Source: Acidobacteriota bacterium (lineage in GTDB: Bacteria > Acidobacteriota > Terriglobia > Terriglobales > Acidobacteriaceae). Taken from it: 50,809 nt of DNA. Shown here one piece after another: positions 1 to 8,234 of the stretch; within the stretch, counting starts at the first letter, position 1, and each line of letters begins with the position of its first letter. Position numbers and translations under genes: made by a program. The DNA lies in contig JAJZVZ010000014.1 in NCBI GenBank assembly GCA_021846945.1, positions 1-50,809 of the forward strand, written 5' to 3'. The notes under the pieces are model-generated. The model did not search any database. It saw only the letters and a list, made by a program, of their open reading frames with translations, and was not told the DNA's origin.

Positions 1-1
1 G

Positions 2-1798
2 TATGGGCTCAATGTGTGGGTGTGGTATCCGGCGATGGATGGCAATTACGCCGACCCCGCCACCGTAGAAAAAGCTGTGCAGGAGTGGGCGGCAATCTTT
101 GCGGCTCTGCCCCGGATTGATGCGGTTTTTGTTCCCGGAGGCGACCCCGGTCATACGGAACCGAAGTATCTTCTGCCGCTGCTTGAAAAGCAAAAGGCAA
201 GCCTGCGCCGATACCATCCCCGAGCACAGATCTGGGTTTCCCCGCAGGGTTTCAATAGCGCATGGCTGGACGAATTCTTACAACTTCTCGATAGCGACAG
301 CACCAAGTCCTGGCTGGATGGTGTCGTTTTTGGCCCGATGTCCCGGGTTTCGATCGTCGACCTCCGCAATTTCGTGCCAAGAAACTATTCGATCCGGTGC
401 TATCCCGACATTACCCATAGCATCGAGTGCCAGTACCCGGTGCTCGATTGGGACCTGGCCTTCGCGCTTACTGAGGGCCGCGAAGTAATCAATCCACGCC
501 CGCAGGCGCATTCTTCAATCCTCCGAGAGATTCTTCCGTCGAGCATTGGATTTATCTCCTACTCGGAAGGCTGCAACGACGACGTGAACAAGTTCCTCTG
601 GAGTTCGCTCGCCTGGGATTCCAGGCAGCCGGTAACAGAAGTGTTGCGCGACTTTGCCCACTGGTTCATCGGCAAAGAATTGGAGGAAGGGTTCGCGCAG
701 GGCCTGTGCGCGCTTGAAGCAAACTGGGTTGGTCCGTTGATGACGAACGCCGGGGTGGAAGTCACGCTGGAGCGATTCGCGGATTTGGAGCGAAGCTGCC
801 CGCCGGCTGTAACCCAAAATTGGCGATTCCAGCAGGCACTCTACCGCGCTTATTTCGACGCGTTTGTGCGTCGGCGGCTGATCGATGAAACTGCCCACGT
901 TGTTCGCGCACGCGACATACTGAGCCGGGCTTTGGAAATCGGCTGGGCTGCGGTGCCTTTAGGGGTGGGAGAGCCACCGGCACCTCAGCCGCCAAATGGA
1001 TTGCAACCCGATCTGCTGCTGTCAGAGGCTCAGGATGTTTTGGAAGAGGCAATTCTAAGCCCTGCCGGCGGCGAGTTACGGACGCGGATCATGGAATTAG
1101 GAGCACAGCTTTTTCAGAGCATCGGCATGCAACTGGCAGTGGAACGATACGATGGCGAGGCGGTGGAGCGGGCGGCAAACCTCGACACGCTGGACGCTCC
1201 AGTCACTGACGTGATGTGGATGCGGCGCGAGATTCTCTCCATCCGTGAGCAGAGCGATCCGATGAAACAGATCGCCGCAATTCGCGCTCTGCTGTTTCGC
1301 ACTGATCCCGGTCCGGGCGGCTTTTACGATGCTCTCGGCGATATCGCCAACCGGCCTCATCTGGTGCTGTCGGATCCGAAGATGCCAGATCCCTATTTCC
1401 ACCACCACCCCATTGTCGGCTGTCAGTATCCTGATCGTCTGCAGGATCGCGCTCCTCAGGCATGGAAACACTGGGCAGGCGCCCTTTACGAGGCACCGCT
1501 CCAGCTCCACTACTCCAATCTGGACAAATCCAGTGGATATAAGGTTCGCGTGGTGTATTCAGGCGATTCGCCGAAGATCAAACTGCGCCTGGTAGCGAAC
1601 GACGCTATTGAGATTCATCCCTTTCTGTTGCGAGCTTGGCCACCCGCGCCCCAGGACTTTCCTATCCCGAAACAGGCGACCGCCGGCGGTAAACTCACGC
1701 TTACCTGGACACGCGAGCCTGGCCTGGGTGGGAATGGACGCGGATGCCAGATCGCCGAGGTATGGTTGATTCCCAATTTTCAAAAGGAGCCTGCCTGA
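2..1798 (+). CDS. Glycoside-hydrolase-like protein, 5'-truncated by the window edge
   Basis: The frame is already open at base 2 (Y-G-L-N before V-W-V-W-Y-P-A-M-D), so the N-terminus lies outside the window and the GTG at 14 is probably internal. About 598 residues are visible. The N-terminal half looks like a TIM-barrel sugar hydrolase: alternating hydrophobic strands, a VFVPGGDPGHTEPKYLLPLLEKQ-like segment, and a SEGCNDDVNKFLWSSLAWD segment resembling GH20/alpha-glucuronidase-type barrels. A helical middle part follows, and the last ~100 residues look like a beta-sandwich (YKVRVVYSGDSPKIKLRLVAND). I do not recognise a named family. The gene ends one base before the next start and an AAGGAG lies in its last codons, so it is co-transcribed with the HpcH-type aldolase. 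A role in polysaccharide or glycoside breakdown is inferred from fold and context. Confidence 0.6.
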   Translation, partial: YGLNVWVWYPAMDGNYADPATVEKAVQEWAAIFAALPRIDAVFVPGGDPGHTEPKYLLPLLEKQKASLRRYHPRAQIWVSPQGFNSAWLDEFLQLLDSDSTKSWLDGVVFGPMSRVSIVDLRNFVPRNYSIRCYPDITHSIECQYPVLDWDLAFALTEGREVINPRPQAHSSILREILPSSIGFISYSEGCNDDVNKFLWSSLAWDSRQPVTEVLRDFAHWFIGKELEEGFAQGLCALEANWVGPLMTNAGVEVTLERFADLERSCPPAVTQNWRFQQALYRAYFDAFVRRRLIDETAHVVRARDILSRALEIGWAAVPLGVGEPPAPQPPNGLQPDLLLSEAQDVLEEAILSPAGGELRTRIMELGAQLFQSIGMQLAVERYDGEAVERAANLDTLDAPVTDVMWMRREILSIREQSDPMKQIAAIRALLFRTDPGPGGFYDALGDIANRPHLVLSDPKMPDPYFHHHPIVGCQYPDRLQDRAPQAWKHWAGALYEAPLQLHYSNLDKSSGYKVRVVYSGDSPKIKLRLVANDAIEIHPFLLRAWPPAPQDFPIPKQATAGGKLTLTWTREPGLGGNGRGCQIAEVWLIPNFQKEPA

Positions 1799-1799
1799 G

Positions 1800-2627
1800 A
1801 TGGCAGTCAACGACAGTAAATCCGTATCTTCTGGTTCCACAAGAAACCTGGTCCGATCTCGCCTTTCCGCCGGCGAATGTGTGGTGGGTCTCACCGTCAC
1901 GACGAACAATCTTGAAACCACCGCGCTGGGCGCGCGTCTGGGTTTCCACTTTCTGTGGGTAGAGATGGAGCACTCGCCGGTGTCGCTGGAAACTCTGCGT
2001 GGCATCGTGCTGGTGACTCGTGGCTTCGACACGGCAGTTTTCGCACGCGTTCCCACTGCCGAGCTGTGGACAGCCAAGCGCGTGCTCGACCTGGGCGTAT
2101 CGGGAGTGATCTTTCCATTTGTCTCCGATGAGGCCCGGGCCAGAACCGCGGCGCAGGCGTGCCGCTATCCTCCTGCAGGGAGCCGGGGATCTGGCGCAGG
2201 GCTGGCCGCCTCCACATGGTTTGAGCCCGGCAACTACTACGATTCCGCTGACGCGCAGATGATGACGATTTGCATCATCGAGGAACAGCGCGCACTGGCC
2301 CACATAGACGCCATCGCCGCGACGCCCGGTATTGATGTGATCTTCATCGGCACCAGCGATCTTTCCTTTTCGCTCGGGCTGCGCGGAAGACAAGATGATC
2401 CGCTCCTGCAGGAAGCGATCAATACGATTGTTGACGCAGCACGGCGGCACAAGAAATTCCTGGGCAGGCCCGCTGGATCCGCTGAACAAATCCTGCGATT
2501 CCGGGAGCATGGCTTCCAATTCTTTCAATCGGTGACCGAACTCGGCCTGATCCAACTTGGCGCAAGCGAGATCCTGCACCCGCTTGGCATCAAGCCATCC
2601 GCAAAAGATCGGAGCATCCTTTACTAG
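1800..2627 (+). CDS. HpcH/HpaI family aldolase
   Basis: This 275-residue protein matches the HpcH/HpaI (2-keto-3-deoxy-sugar acid / 2,4-dihydroxyheptanedioate) aldolase family, class II divalent-metal enzymes that cleave 2-keto-3-deoxy acids to pyruvate and an aldehyde. Visible signatures are FLWVEMEHSP near residue 50, GVSGVIFPFVSDEARA near 100, the YPPAGSRGSG loop near 125, IIEEQRALAHID near 155 (metal-binding Glu) and DVIFIGTSDLSFSLG near 175 (metal-binding Asp). The first ~20 residues are a Ser-rich extension. ATG 1800 follows the upstream stop by one base and has AAGGAG at about 1783-1788. In this neighbourhood it could process a keto-deoxy acid from a rare or acidic sugar; the substrate is unknown. 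Confidence 0.85.
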   Translation: MAVNDSKSVSSGSTRNLVRSRLSAGECVVGLTVTTNNLETTALGARLGFHFLWVEMEHSPVSLETLRGIVLVTRGFDTAVFARVPTAELWTAKRVLDLGVSGVIFPFVSDEARARTAAQACRYPPAGSRGSGAGLAASTWFEPGNYYDSADAQMMTICIIEEQRALAHIDAIAATPGIDVIFIGTSDLSFSLGLRGRQDDPLLQEAINTIVDAARRHKKFLGRPAGSAEQILRFREHGFQFFQSVTELGLIQLGASEILHPLGIKPSAKDRSILY

Positions 2628-2953
2628 CCGAGGACTTGCTTCAGGAAGCGCTAGGCCGCGGTGCATCTGGCGATGTCAGCGCGGCACCGCAATTGCAGAT
2701 CCAGATCGTGAATGCAGGAAGGGTGATCTGGAGTTCAGAGGAGCCAGGCACTTCGGCTTCGCGCCGCGTCAAGTGCGCGTTAAAGCTGATGACCTTCACA
2801 AGATCCAACTGTGTCGCCCATGCGAATTCTCATCTGAATGCCAACCAGCTTGTAACACCAAGTCGCTGGAGTGGCATTTCAGCTAAACCATTCACGAAGC
2901 CCGCGTGCGTGGTTTCTCCGAGGTGGTTGACAACCCGGAGGAAATACGAGCGA
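2628..2953. other. Intergenic region without a recognisable gene
   Basis: This 326-base stretch lies between two convergent genes. Short frames cross it on the plus strand (for example a 117-residue frame from 2636 that runs into the end of the DeoR gene), but their composition is not protein-like and I recognise no family. No clear terminator hairpin with a T-tract is visible. It may be decayed coding DNA. Confidence 0.4.
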
Positions 2954-3727
2954 TCAATCCTGTCCAGCGACAATGACGTGTACTCCTAAATCCCGCAGAG
3001 TCTTCAAATCAGCAGGAGGAGTTCCGGAATCGGTGATGAGCGTGGTCAACTCGTTAGCCGGGGCAACAAAAGCGAATCCTTGGCGGCCAAATTTGCTGTG
3101 ATCAACCAGCGCGATCCGCATCTTCGCGGATTTGATGAGGATTTTTTTCACGGCTGCCTCATCGTGGCTGGCAGTGGAAAGACCATATTCTGGATCGATT
3201 GCGCTCACCCCCAGAAAGGCCTTATCAACACGGATTTCCCCGATGGTACGCTGCGCCCATATTCCGGAGAGATAGAAAACATCCCGCTGCAACTCGCCTC
3301 CGGTGCACATCACCTTAATCTCGGGATGGCGGCGTAACTCGACAAGAATCAGTGGGGAGTTGGTGACGACGGTCAGGCGCTTGTGGTGCTGGAGCAGTGG
3401 GACGATCTCCGAAACTGTTGTGCTTCCCTCAAGAAAAATTGTATCGCCGTCCAGAATCAGCTTCGCCGCCTCGGTCGCGATTGCCTGCTTCTCTGCTGGG
3501 TTTTCCCGGCCCATAGCATCGTAGGATGGCTGGAAATTTGTGCTCGGCAGCTTGGAAACTGCTCCACCGTGTGAACGAACCAGAAGCCCCTTGCGCTCCA
3601 GATGGGCGAGATCGCGCCGGACTGTCGCCGCGGTGACATTGAAGATATCTTTGAGTTCCGAAGCACTGACCGTTCGCTGACGTGAAAGCATTTCGGTGAT
3701 GCGGAACCGCCGTTCATCGGCCAGCAT
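2954..3727 (-). CDS. DeoR/GlpR family transcriptional regulator
   Basis: A 257-residue DeoR-family repressor. Residues 1-57 form the winged helix-turn-helix (LADERRFRITEMLSRQRTVSASEL, then VTAATVRRDLAHLERKGL and the family-typical VRSHGGAV). The remainder is the DeoRC sugar-phosphate sensor domain of the isomerase-like fold: GDTIFLEGSTTVSEIVPLL, LTVVTNSPLI, VMCTGGELQRD, DKAFLGVSAID and LVDHSKFGR. Such proteins usually repress sugar-catabolic genes and are released by a phosphorylated sugar intermediate. The frame stays open upstream to about 4000, but the homologous part starts at ATG 3727, which has an AAAGGGG Shine-Dalgarno 7-8 bases before it. ATG 3748 is an alternative. Its natural targets are probably the flanking sugar genes, including the kinase/isomerase operon. 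Confidence 0.92.
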   Translation of the reverse strand: MLADERRFRITEMLSRQRTVSASELKDIFNVTAATVRRDLAHLERKGLLVRSHGGAVSKLPSTNFQPSYDAMGRENPAEKQAIATEAAKLILDGDTIFLEGSTTVSEIVPLLQHHKRLTVVTNSPLILVELRRHPEIKVMCTGGELQRDVFYLSGIWAQRTIGEIRVDKAFLGVSAIDPEYGLSTASHDEAAVKKILIKSAKMRIALVDHSKFGRQGFAFVAPANELTTLITDSGTPPADLKTLRDLGVHVIVAGQD

Positions 3728-3764
3728 GCATTCGCCCCTTTCTGTCATGTTCCATCCGATGACC

Positions 3765-3793
3765 AACCTAAACACATTCGCTTCCAATGTCAA
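3765..3793 (-). promoter_or_regulatory. Predicted sigma70-type promoter of the DeoR regulator
   Basis: On the minus strand a perfect -35 TTGACA (3793-3788) is followed after exactly 17 bases by TAGGTT (3770-3765). It ends 37 bases upstream of the chosen start at 3727. The AT-rich stretch just upstream (about 3800-3835) could hold the repressor's own operator, but I see no clean repeat. Confidence 0.5.
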
Positions 3794-4092
3794 TCTGAAG
3801 CATACAAACAAAACATAATCGATCATATTACGACGAGTGGGCAGCTCGGAATATGAACAGAGTGCCGTAATGCGTTGATCTGCTGGCAGTACGCATTGGC
3901 GCTTCCGGCCAGTGTTCGATAAGACGGACATTTGAGCGCTGAGATGAAGACAACCGCGTGGGCGAGGGCCGGACGTACATCGCGGTACGCGCACACGCAA
4001 CGCAGCTTTACGGACGACTCATGTGCGAGAGCAGCAACGATTGACACCTCGGGAAACAGCGCCCATCCTCTTCGAATCGATACCGCACGCCC
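3794..4092. other. Intergenic region, no gene seen
   Basis: About 300 bases lie between the DeoR promoter and the 3' end of the GH27 gene, both on the minus strand. The minus-strand frame that continues from the DeoR gene to 4000 has no family similarity and is read as a chance extension. A short AT-rich block at 3800-3840 is the only notable feature. Confidence 0.4.
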
Positions 4093-5895
4093 TCAATTCG
4101 GCAGAGACCAGATCTGTTCGAGTTTGCCCTTCTCACACGCCTCCATCTTCAGAGATATATCCTGGGCGCTGCCGGCGCTGAGGCATTGGTGGTCGCGGTC
4201 ATTCACCAGATCTCCGAGCACTGTGTAATGCCAGCGGGCCGAGCCGTTGTGGCAGGACGCCATCACCGGCTTACCAGACGCGACCACCAGGCAATGGTCT
4301 CCCGATTTGAGCGCTCCGGCGGGAGTGATTGTCCAAACCTCGGCTGGCGTGCCCGAACAGTCCTCCAGTTCTCCAGATGACGCCAGGCAACGGGTGTAAT
4401 GGCTCGGCTGATGCGATGCTTCAGCGTTGGACATGGTGATGGCGCCGGTACGCGCCGGAGCGCCGCAGCCGGCGGATGGGTGAATGCGCCAGAGTGCAGT
4501 GTCGTGCGAAGCAACCGTGGTTTGCAGTGTTGAGGCCGCGGGCTGCAGTCTCCCGCTCCAAAGATCCCGTGCATCGAAATTGCACGTCTTGCGTGCTGTA
4601 AATCCAAATTCCGCGGGGTCGACAGTAACCGGAAGCGGTGATTCTCCGCGATTCAGCACAGCGACCGCATAGTCCCCGCCGCTCAGCTTCTTAAAGAGAA
4701 GATCCATCTCCAGGTTGCGGCTCACCAGCGTGGCCATTCGGCCAAGGCGATCCTGGTCGATCGCGATCACGCTCTTGCTGCCGAGAATGGTAATGGCCTG
4801 CGGAGTGAGTTTGCCGACATCCGAACTGAGAATCAGCGGTGCCGACATCATCGACCACAAAGCCAGCTGGCTGCGTGTTTCGGCCATGCTCATGCCATGA
4901 TCTCCGCCGATAATGAAGTCGGCGTCGTCCCAGTTCCCCGGTTTCTGAAATCTTCCTAACTGGAGGTTGTACGTATAGTTCCACATCACACTGGAAAAAC
5001 GCGGGTGATCCGGATCATTGAGGTGAAAGTTGGCAATATCAGAGCCCTCCCGCCATAGCTGGCCGTACGCGCCAACCCATCGCAATACGTCATACCACTC
5101 CGGCTTGCCCTGAAAATAGGCTGGTGCTGACTCTGAAAACACAATTGGCCGGTTTACCTTCTTCAGTGCCGCACTTTCCGCGGCATAAGCCTTGCGGTAG
5201 GAGGCCTCCGGGCTGCTTCCCGAAGGTACATACATCCGGCAGCCATCCAACTTTAAATAGTCAACGCCCCAGGACGCAAAGAGCCGCGCATCCTGATCGA
5301 AATAAGTTTTGCCGCCACCGTTCACTTCACCGCTGCCGGCATCCCCGTCGCAGGTTAGATAGCCCGCATCCTCGTATATCCCGAAGTTCAGCCCCAGCTT
5401 GTGAAGCGCTTCGCCAATCGGCTTCATGCCATTGGGAAAGCGCAGCGGGTCAGCCTGCAGATATCCCTCCTTGTCGCGGTCTTTCTGCATCCAGCAATCA
5501 TCGATGATCACCGTCTTATAACCAGCTGCTGCCAGTCCGGTACGAGCGAGAGCGTTGGCGTTATCCAGAATCGTCTGCGCGGTGTACCCGCATTGATAGT
5601 GGGCCCAATCGTTCCATCCCATTGGAGGCGTCATCGCCAGAGGACGGGATGATCCGGCGGGCGCGGCCAAAGTGCAGGGTGCGATGCCGGTCAGAAAGGC
5701 CAGCAGTATCACACCCACTACAGCCAGGGACAGGCGCCGCGGGCACGAGGATAGCTGGGCGCTTCGCTGGTTGCGCAGGGAAGTCCCGGCCGCAGGCACA
5801 TCCGCTGCGGCTACGCTTGGAGTGATCCTCTTCGCCTTGCTCAAGATCATCTGCCTGTGTTTCTCTAACGAACTGCGTACTTCATTCCCGCGCAT
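4093..5895 (-). CDS. GH27 alpha-galactosidase with C-terminal ricin-type lectin domain
   Basis: A 600-residue secreted or membrane-anchored enzyme hydrolysing terminal alpha-D-galactosyl (or beta-L-arabinopyranosyl) residues with retention. After a ~54-residue polar N-region comes one hydrophobic segment (LSLAVVGVILLAFLTGIAP). The GH27 barrel starts at MTPPMGWNDW; YKTVIIDDCW and YLKLDGC carry the nucleophile Asp (about D217), and WREGSDI the acid/base Asp (about D286). A beta-sandwich follows, then a ~130-residue Cys-rich module ending in a QIWSL element, typical of ricin B-like carbohydrate-binding trefoils. A longer frame begins with TTG at 5919, but ATG 5895 has AGGAG 6 bases upstream. It lies downstream of the sulfatase and a decayed SDR on the same strand and may share their transcript. 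Confidence 0.93.
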   Translation of the reverse strand: MRGNEVRSSLEKHRQMILSKAKRITPSVAAADVPAAGTSLRNQRSAQLSSCPRRLSLAVVGVILLAFLTGIAPCTLAAPAGSSRPLAMTPPMGWNDWAHYQCGYTAQTILDNANALARTGLAAAGYKTVIIDDCWMQKDRDKEGYLQADPLRFPNGMKPIGEALHKLGLNFGIYEDAGYLTCDGDAGSGEVNGGGKTYFDQDARLFASWGVDYLKLDGCRMYVPSGSSPEASYRKAYAAESAALKKVNRPIVFSESAPAYFQGKPEWYDVLRWVGAYGQLWREGSDIANFHLNDPDHPRFSSVMWNYTYNLQLGRFQKPGNWDDADFIIGGDHGMSMAETRSQLALWSMMSAPLILSSDVGKLTPQAITILGSKSVIAIDQDRLGRMATLVSRNLEMDLLFKKLSGGDYAVAVLNRGESPLPVTVDPAEFGFTARKTCNFDARDLWSGRLQPAASTLQTTVASHDTALWRIHPSAGCGAPARTGAITMSNAEASHQPSHYTRCLASSGELEDCSGTPAEVWTITPAGALKSGDHCLVVASGKPVMASCHNGSARWHYTVLGDLVNDRDHQCLSAGSAQDISLKMEACEKGKLEQIWSLPN

Positions 5896-5959
5896 CACGA
5901 GCTCCTGTTCCGGAACCAAATCCGATTCCGCACTGTTCTTAAATCAGTACACCGCGAAA

Positions 5960-6262
5960 GGATGAGCCCCCCGCGGAGCGTATGCTTGCAGATCGCGGCT
6001 GCGGCATCAGCAATTCCGGCATGATTCACCAGAATCCAAGTGCGGCCGGATCGACTCAGAAATTGTGCAGCCGCTTCGGTCACTGGGTCAGCAGAGAGGT
6101 TCCGTCAGCGAGTACTGCAAATGCCCCCATCCCCAGTCTCGCAGCTAATGCTTCGGTTTCCCGCTGATTCTGATCCACGATAGGGACCGTGGCTCCAGCA
6201 TGACTGAGCCACTCCGCAATGGCTTCGCCGATACCGGTTGCACCTCCAGTCATGATCGCCAT
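5960..6262 (-). pseudogene. Decayed short-chain dehydrogenase fragment (frameshifted and truncated)
   Basis: Minus-strand reading gives the N-terminal half of an SDR. Frame one has MAIMTGGATGIGEAIAEWL (the TGxxxGIG dinucleotide motif) through VDQNQRETEALAARLG and FAVLADGTS, then stops at 6080. The next frame continues with D-P-V-T-E-A-A-A-Q-F-L and ILVNHAGIADA, equivalent to the NNAGI motif. A duplicated CT in the TCTCT at the junction accounts for the frameshift. Homology ends near 5960; the catalytic YxxxK half is missing. A stop codon also sits five codons before the first Met. It is a dead remnant between the sulfatase and GH27 genes, probably once a sugar dehydrogenase of the same cluster. 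Confidence 0.8.
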
Positions 6263-6395
6263 CTGGTCACCAATTCAAACACCTGCTGTTCTCCACGCGG
6301 TCATTCAATGAACTCGGCCGGCTCCGCGCGCCTTATCGCACCAACTGCAGAACGTTCTCTGACCCTGGCGGTCACGCAGAAAAGCGCCGCTCCTG

Positions 6396-7955
6396 CTAGC
6401 TCTTTGGGAAAAAGGCGTAGGGCATGCCCCAGAGGTGAGCATCTCGCGGCCTCAGGTACCAGTCCAGCAAAGCATTCATGGTTTCACCGGAAGGTTCTTC
6501 CGAGGCTTGAGGATGAGTCGCGCGGAAAATCTCGAGCATCTGCTTTGAAAACTGCTGCACAGCTTCGGGATGCTGGTCCGCCACGTTCATGAACTCTCCT
6601 GGATCCTTCTGAAGATCGAAGAGCTGAATCGTCTGGCGCGGCAGATTCCCCGTCATGTATCCGTCCAGCCGGAAGCGCTTTCCACTGCAATAGATGAATT
6701 TCCAGCGGTCAGTCCGGATGCAGGCTTCTTCATTTTCAAGATATTCGCTGAAGATTGACTGTCGGGGTTCCGCAACTTTTCCCGTCCTCAGATACCCAGC
6801 TAGACTCTGCCCCTGATTTAACTGGAATGGCTCGGCGCCCAGCATTTCCAGCAGAGTTGGCGGCACATCGACGGATTCCGTGAAATCCTCCACTACCCCG
6901 CCTGCTCGTATATGACCCGGCCAACGCATGATGAGAGGAACCCGAAGGGCGGGATCATAGCAGACGTGTTTCTCAAACCGGCCGTGCTGACCGAGGCTGT
7001 AGCCGTGATCCGCCATGTAGATCACCAGGGTGTCGTTTTCCAGTCCCAATGCTCGCAGTGCAGCCAGGACCGCGCCGACATTGCGATCAAGATAGCGCAC
7101 CGAAGTATAGTATGCAGCGATGATTCCCTGCTTCTGCTCTGGCGTGAGTCCGCGAAAGACAAGCGGAATCTGCTCGGCGTCTTCCGGACCAACTTCCGGC
7201 ACAGGAAATTCGGCAGGATTGAAGTCGTTGCGATCTTCGATAGGGAAATTGAAGGGCGAATGCGGTTCCCGGAAGCTCACCCACAGGGCAAAAGGCTCGT
7301 CCTTATGCTCGCGCATATAGTTCACAGCCTTGTGCATGACCCAGGTGCTCTCCATATTCTCGTACTTGTACCCTTCGGGCAGGGTGTCCGAGTCAAGCCA
7401 GATGCTGGCCGGAACTTCAAAAGGCCGCCATTTCGGCTTGGTGCGGATTCCATTGAACTGCCTTGGGGGGCCTGCCGCAGCCCCCCAGTCCCGTGCCACC
7501 ATGTCCTCGGTCTCCACCGTCACAAAGCCGTGCAGTCCGGGGCGGCCCGGTGTGTTGAAGTGCATCTTTCCAAACACGGCCGGCTCATATCCGCTCGCGG
7601 CCAGTTGGCGCGCGAGAGTTGGCTTGTCTTCGGCAAGCGGAGTGCCGAGAAGGGTAACTCCCGAGGAATGCGGCAATTGGCTGGTTAAAAAGGACTGCCG
7701 GGAGGCTGTGCAGACAGGAGAATTGCAGTAATTGCGCGCAAACCGGGTTCCCTCGGAAGCCAGCCGATCCAGGTTGGGAGTATAGGCTCGGCGATTCCCC
7801 TGCGCACCCAGCACGTAGCCGGCATGGTCGTCCGCCAGGATATAGAGCAGATTCGGTTTGCGATCCGTTGCCCGGGCGACTCGCGGGGCCAACATGGCTG
7901 CGGCCGCTGCGCCGGCTGAACCTAACATTCGCCTTCGAGTAACCATCGGAGTCAC
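6396..7955 (-). CDS. Tat-exported type I sulfatase
   Basis: A 519-residue arylsulfatase-A family enzyme that removes sulfate esters, probably from a sulfated glycan outside the cytoplasm. The N-terminus is a twin-arginine signal (TRRRMLGSAGAAAAAM...ARA). Metal ligands appear in YILADDHAGY. The formylglycine motif reads SPVCTASRQSF (Cys about residue 82), and a second metal site is in VIYMADHGYSLGQHG. GKMHFNTPG and HVCYDPALRVPLIMRWPG are further family signatures. The proline of the usual CxPSR motif is replaced by alanine, which fits the wider [CS]-x-[PA]-x-R motif. GTG 7955 is chosen because GGAGG lies 7 bases upstream; ATG 7970 overlaps that site. Physiological substrate unknown. Confidence 0.92.
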   Translation of the reverse strand: MTPMVTRRRMLGSAGAAAAAMLAPRVARATDRKPNLLYILADDHAGYVLGAQGNRRAYTPNLDRLASEGTRFARNYCNSPVCTASRQSFLTSQLPHSSGVTLLGTPLAEDKPTLARQLAASGYEPAVFGKMHFNTPGRPGLHGFVTVETEDMVARDWGAAAGPPRQFNGIRTKPKWRPFEVPASIWLDSDTLPEGYKYENMESTWVMHKAVNYMREHKDEPFALWVSFREPHSPFNFPIEDRNDFNPAEFPVPEVGPEDAEQIPLVFRGLTPEQKQGIIAAYYTSVRYLDRNVGAVLAALRALGLENDTLVIYMADHGYSLGQHGRFEKHVCYDPALRVPLIMRWPGHIRAGGVVEDFTESVDVPPTLLEMLGAEPFQLNQGQSLAGYLRTGKVAEPRQSIFSEYLENEEACIRTDRWKFIYCSGKRFRLDGYMTGNLPRQTIQLFDLQKDPGEFMNVADQHPEAVQQFSKQMLEIFRATHPQASEEPSGETMNALLDWYLRPRDAHLWGMPYAFFPKS

Positions 7956-8134
7956 TTGCCATCCTCCCATTCGATTTGACCGAGCGCGGTTCCTAATTGC
8001 GCGTCCGACGTCAGAGACAAGTCCATCCTGAACCTGCGACCTCAGATTTCCACCTCAGGGTATCGGAGAAGCCCATAAGGATGCTCGAATGCTACTCACT
8101 CGTGTCGAAATATGTCAATATTCTTTCCTAAATG

Positions 8135-8164
8135 TTGCAATCGGGTGCTATGTTGAATCATATT
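8135..8164 (+). promoter_or_regulatory. Possible promoter of the CocE-type hydrolase
   Basis: In the divergent gap 7956-8234, TTGCAA (8135-8140) is followed after 17-18 bases by TCATAT or CATATT (8158-8164). Agreement with sigma70 consensus is moderate. It lies about 70 bases before GTG 8235. No promoter for the sulfatase stands out in the same gap. Confidence 0.3.
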
Positions 8165-8234
8165 GTGAGCGTCTGCTCTCTCTGAAGAGGAGAGCCTGGC
8201 TGCCAACCTGAAGAAGACAACGAGGAGAAAAAGT

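Noticed and set aside
1701-2666. 321-residue open frame antisense to the HpcH/HpaI aldolase
   Set aside because: The plus strand carries clear aldolase motifs and a Shine-Dalgarno; the minus frame has neither.
3728-4000. N-terminal extension of the DeoR regulator
   Set aside because: The residues are Arg/Cys/Ser-rich without homology, a good promoter lies inside this region, and the ribosome site fits ATG 3727.
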